Assembly (NCBI RefSeq): GCF_900116205.1
Contig: NZ_FOZS01000004.1
Span: forward strand, 1 to 64,000
Direction: 5' to 3'
Source: Halostagnicola kamekurae
GTDB lineage: Archaea > Halobacteriota > Halobacteria > Halobacteriales > Natrialbaceae
DNA: 64,000 bases
In this document: positions 61,537 to 64,000 of the stretch, piece after piece
Position numbering within the stretch: the stretch's first letter is position 1
Layout: each line of letters starts with the position of its first letter
Notes under the pieces: generated by a model
Databases searched by the model: none
Seen by the model: the letters and a program-made list of their open reading frames with translations, nothing else
Told to the model about the DNA's origin: nothing
Translations under genes and position numbers: made by a program

Positions 61537-61910
61537 AGGCGACGAAAGGGCGGGGTTGTGATCGGCCCGGTGGATTTTGTCCACCTGACTGATCTTGTTC
61601 GTTCGTCAGATCTCATTTTCCGGCGAGTTCCGTTCGGGGGGTTATATCGGAGTAGTTCCGGATAATGGAGTGTTCTCAGAAGAAGGTGTGTTCCGCGTTA
61701 ATTTCCGCAACAACCGATCGTCTGAAGTATAAAAGTTGGAGAAGAAAAGTTGGAAGAAAACAATATTGAGTGTTGGATTAAGCCGGCTTTGGATTGCTGT
61801 ATCTATACTAACTCACTGTTCTTACTACAGCAAATTATTAATATTAGTAGTGAGTATAGCCCATTGATTGGATCGGTTTGAAAAGAAGACGGTAGTCGGT
61901 TTGCAGCCGT

Positions 61911-61925
61911 TTTCACCGGAACTTG
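61911..61925 (-). repeat. Partial inverted origin repeat
   Basis: tttcaccggaacttg matches the first ten bases of the inverted repeat (ttcaccggaa) and then diverges. It lies at the right edge of the AT-rich segment. Confidence 0.45.
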
Positions 61926-62168
61926 CGCTGATCGCCTCTTGTTCGGCGTTTCATCCCGGTGTTTCTTCTCGACGTTTCCCTTCGATTTTCTCTCACTTTG
62001 TTCCGCTCTCGTTCGTGAGCAATTGTAAGTGTGATCGGATATGGGTTCTGAGCCCTTCTCGCTCGAGTTTCACAGAGAACACCTCGAGAATTGACTACTG
62101 GTACCGACCGTTCGACTATCGGTACGAATCATTCGACTACTGGTTCTGATCGTTCACACTCTCCTCGC

Positions 62169-62187
62169 ACACCGTCTTTCCGGTGAA
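62169..62187 (+). repeat. Origin recognition box, forward copy right of the AT-rich core
   Basis: acaccgtctttccggtgaa, in the same orientation as the left copies; it pairs with the inverted copy at 62230. Confidence 0.75.
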
Positions 62188-62229
62188 ATACACCGCCCCC
62201 TCACCCGCCCCACCCCCCTTCAGACCCGT

Positions 62230-62248
62230 TTCACCGGAAACCCGGTGT
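62230..62248 (-). repeat. Origin recognition box, right copy 1
   Basis: ttcaccggaaacccggtgt on the plus strand, preceded by a C-rich stretch at 62200-62220, the complement of the G-runs following left copies. Confidence 0.82.
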
Positions 62249-62371
62249 GTGCGCGCTCAAGAAAAAATCACCCACCATACGCGAGTATCGTTCCTCCGTG
62301 TCGCTCTCAGCCAACCGATCCGATCGAAATTCGCTCGGGTATCGCGGGCGTTCACCGATCAGGACCGGTGT

Positions 62372-62390
62372 TTCACTGGAAACCCGGTGT
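62372..62390 (-). repeat. Origin recognition box, right copy 2
   Basis: ttcactggaaacccggtgt, one base changed from copy 1. Confidence 0.8.
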
Positions 62391-62419
62391 CTTCTCTCTC
62401 GGTGCACTCTCGTCGCCGC

Positions 62420-62438
62420 TTCACCGGAAATCTGGTGT
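62420..62438 (-). repeat. Origin recognition box, right copy 3
   Basis: ttcaccggaaatctggtgt, two bases changed from copy 1. Confidence 0.8.
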
Positions 62439-62490
62439 GTTCTCCGCCGATCACGCGGATGACCCACGCCGGCTCTCGACGATCGCTCTC

Positions 62491-62509
62491 TCCACCGGAA
62501 ACCCGGTGT
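62491..62509 (-). repeat. Origin recognition box, right copy 4
   Basis: tccaccggaaacccggtgt, one base changed from copy 1. Confidence 0.8.
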
Positions 62510-62667
62510 GTCGATTTCGCGCGTGTGTCGTTTACACCTCTCGCAGTATCCCGTGTCGAGTATCGGATCCTGTTACCCGTTCCACTATCCAGCGATCCGC
62601 CACAGCATCACGAACTCACACATGGATTCGTGGTGAGTTGCACCCCTTTTCAACCCTGTTCGCCCCC

Positions 62668-62850
62668 TCAGTAGAAGTATACCTCGAGTTCGTGTCCACA
62701 CGACCGACATTCGGTTTCGGTCCCGCGGAGTTGGCTCCGGCTGTCAGATGCTGTCGCGTCGATCGTCGTTCCTCGCGGAACACTGGCGCTAATTATCGTC
62801 TCACATTTGGGACAGCCGACCTCCATCGTGGTTCGATTCACGCTCGCCAT
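62668..62850 (-). CDS. Small zinc-ribbon protein (two CxxC)
   Basis: A 60-residue protein with two CxxC pairs, VGCPKCETI (residues 12-20) and ECRSCGHELEVYFY at the end, a compact zinc ribbon. CPxC and CxxCG knuckles of this type are typical of small haloarchaeal zinc-finger proteins, several of which affect growth or motility, but none can be assigned here. It lies at the outer edge of the origin region and is transcribed towards it. The start MASVNRTTMEVGCP is the only one before the first knuckle apart from the internal Met. Confidence 0.7.
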   Translation of the reverse strand: MASVNRTTMEVGCPKCETIISASVPRGTTIDATASDSRSQLRGTETECRSCGHELEVYFY

Positions 62851-63612
62851 ATGTGGCCGTCAGACAGCCACTGGGTTAGTTATCCCAACCGTACTTTCCG
62901 CATCGTCGCATTCGAGTTCGAAATCGGCCTGAACCGAGCGATGCGCTTCGTTTCTCACAGTTTTGAAACAGCCGCGTCTATTTCTCGCGATCTCCACAGT
63001 ACCGATTCCGTATCGCGCTCGAGTCGCCGTTATTTCGCTGTTTCGTTCGCTCCTCCAAGCGCTTCGGTCGATTTCGAACAGTTACTATCGAAAATCTGAC
63101 GCCCCCAAACCGGGTCAATCGTCGGTTTCGCCATCTGCTCTCAGGAGATGTCGGTCGTTACTCGTCTACACTCTCATCGCAACGAGAACGTTCGTCGATG
63201 CAACGCGTTGGATTCGAGTTCAGCGGCACGATTTGCTCGAGCTGATGGTTCACCGCCGGCGATTCCCAGTCACCCGTAACGAACCAACGAGCATTTGATA
63301 CTGTGGTCGAAGGAGTATACATGGACGGACGGTCGTCTCTCGGTTCGCTGGCGAGAAGCGATATCTTCGTCCCCGGAGTACGCTTCGACAGCACCGGCGG
63401 TAACCGGCCTTCCGATAGTACCGCGACCGTCGGTAGTAGCGAGACAAGCCATCTCGAGTTTCCCCCTTCGAATCACGGTTCGAAACTGACGGTCCCAACG
63501 TCGCGTTCGTTCCCGAAACAGCGACCCCCCACATCGAAGCGATCGTCTTCGCGATTTCGAACGCCCGCATCGATTGATTCGTCCGCCGACGGCCGAACGG
63601 AGGTCGGACGCG
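62851..63612. other. Gap without recognised gene
   Basis: No frame on either strand in this 760-base stretch has family sequence. Several open frames exist because of the high GC, but they have low-complexity Arg/Ser-rich translations. It should contain the promoters of the two flanking genes. Confidence 0.4.
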
Positions 63613-64000
63613 ATGCGTAGACGCGAGTTGCTCGCCGGCATCGGGAGCATCGGTGTTCTCGGGACCGCCGGTACCGCGGCAGTGTACGGCGTTCCGTCGA
63701 TACCGGGGTTGACGGGCGACGAGGGCGAACGCCGTCACGATCCGGTCCCGATTCAGACCCTCGACGCGCCGGGGAGCGAATCGGGCGAGATCTTGGTTCC
63801 GAACGAAGAGCGGGTGATGTTCGTCGATCTGTTCGCGACCGACTGTATTCCGTGTCAAGACCAGATGCCGGAGCTGCGAGAAGCCCACGACCGAATCGGC
63901 GACGAGGTGCAGTTCGTTTCCGTCACCAACGAAAGCGAGGACATCGTCACGGACGAGGACGTCGCCGACTGGTGGAACGAGTACGACGGCAACTGGACCG
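63613..64000 (+). CDS. TlpA-like exported thioredoxin (partial)
   Basis: The first 129 codons of a gene running off the right edge. MRRRELLAGIGSIGVLGTAG is a Tat-type signal. The mature region has MFVDLFATDCIPCQDQMPEL, a thioredoxin fold with the redox motif CIPC, and VQFVSVTNESEDIVTDEDVA, the typical strand and insertion of TlpA/ResA proteins. Such proteins reduce disulfides outside the membrane, often for cytochrome c or copper-centre assembly. The ATG at 63613 is chosen because it gives the complete signal peptide. Partner genes such as ccdA would be expected downstream, outside the window. Confidence 0.85.
   Translation, partial: MRRRELLAGIGSIGVLGTAGTAAVYGVPSIPGLTGDEGERRHDPVPIQTLDAPGSESGEILVPNEERVMFVDLFATDCIPCQDQMPELREAHDRIGDEVQFVSVTNESEDIVTDEDVADWWNEYDGNWT

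Larger units (their letters stand above)
61240..62667. other. Replication origin region
   Basis: This 1.4-kb gene-free region next to orc1 holds nine or so copies of a 19-mer of the form acaccgngtttccggtgaa. Forward copies lie on the left (61249, 61392, 61518) and inverted copies on the right (62230, 62372, 62420, 62491), with an additional forward copy at 62169 and a partial inverted copy at 61911. The segment at about 61680-61870 is AT-rich (for example tattaatattagtagtgag) and is a likely unwinding element. G-rich runs follow the left copies and C-rich runs precede some right ones, as in haloarchaeal origin recognition boxes. Origin function is inferred from this architecture. Confidence 0.85.

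Noticed and set aside
61650-62160. Possible CRISPR-like array in the repeat-rich region near orc1
   Set aside because: The repeats are short, palindromic, irregularly spaced and in both orientations next to orc1, which fits origin boxes and not a CRISPR array.
62851-63612. Several open frames upstream of the TlpA-like gene
   Set aside because: All have Ser/Arg-rich translations without motifs on either strand; none is supported by a promoter or family match.

Overview
This window is chromosomal DNA of a halophilic archaeon (class Halobacteria). The evidence is the acidic, Asp/Glu-rich proteome, high-GC coding DNA with AT-rich gaps, Tat-type signal peptides on nearly all exported proteins, and typical haloarchaeal families: HTH-10/Bat-like regulator, PhiH1-repressor-like protein, AbrB-PhoU, MTH865, DUF4013 and an Orc1/Cdc6 initiator with its own repeat-rich origin. 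The trehalose synthesis pair otsA-otsB would fit a Natrialbales-type genus, but I cannot name the organism. I see no rRNA, tRNA, CRISPR array or intact insertion sequence.

Layout. 0-3 kb: start of a membrane protein, a truncated fumarylacetoacetase-family pseudogene and two membrane proteins. 3.4-11.4 kb: a phosphate operon (pstS-pstC-pstA-pstB-phoU-AbrB/PhoU) followed by a DUF4013 membrane protein. 11.4-18 kb: a sugar-acid unit, transcribed leftward as dgoD, solute-binding protein, two permeases and ATPase, with a divergent IclR regulator. 18-20.2 kb: an AT-rich gap, an integrase relative that has lost its catalytic tyrosine, and an AT-rich small membrane protein. 20.3-28.6 kb: a nine-gene Mrp-type cation/proton antiporter operon with three antiporter-like large subunits. 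28.9-38.5 kb: pyrD, small membrane proteins, a CARF-like/winged-helix regulator facing another regulator, an operon of a PAP2 membrane enzyme and a solute-binding protein whose domain order is circularly permuted, then arfC and msrA. 38.6-46 kb: a thioesterase, an M48 protease in an AT-richer patch, and the 2-oxoacid dehydrogenase genes in two convergent pairs (E1alpha-E1beta versus E2-E3). 46.4-49 kb: an IclR regulator and a YjiH-type transporter. 49.7-57 kb: two MTH865-family paralogues, cobalamin genes (cobA, cobQ), a ribbon-helix-helix protein, a Bat-like sensor-regulator and a PhiH1-like repressor. 57.3-64 kb: otsB-otsA, orc1/cdc6, a replication origin with about ten 19-bp repeats around an AT-rich segment, a zinc-ribbon protein and the start of a TlpA-like thioredoxin.

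The most unusual observation is the substrate-binding protein at 34120-35907. The segment that normally forms the C-terminal end of family-5 solute-binding proteins stands directly after its signal peptide, and the protein ends at the point where that segment would normally begin. Other points of note are a class-2 PyrD with cysteine as catalytic base, the antiporter subunit lacking its channel lysine, an Asp/His-rich loop in another antiporter subunit, and palindromic operator candidates in two divergent promoters.
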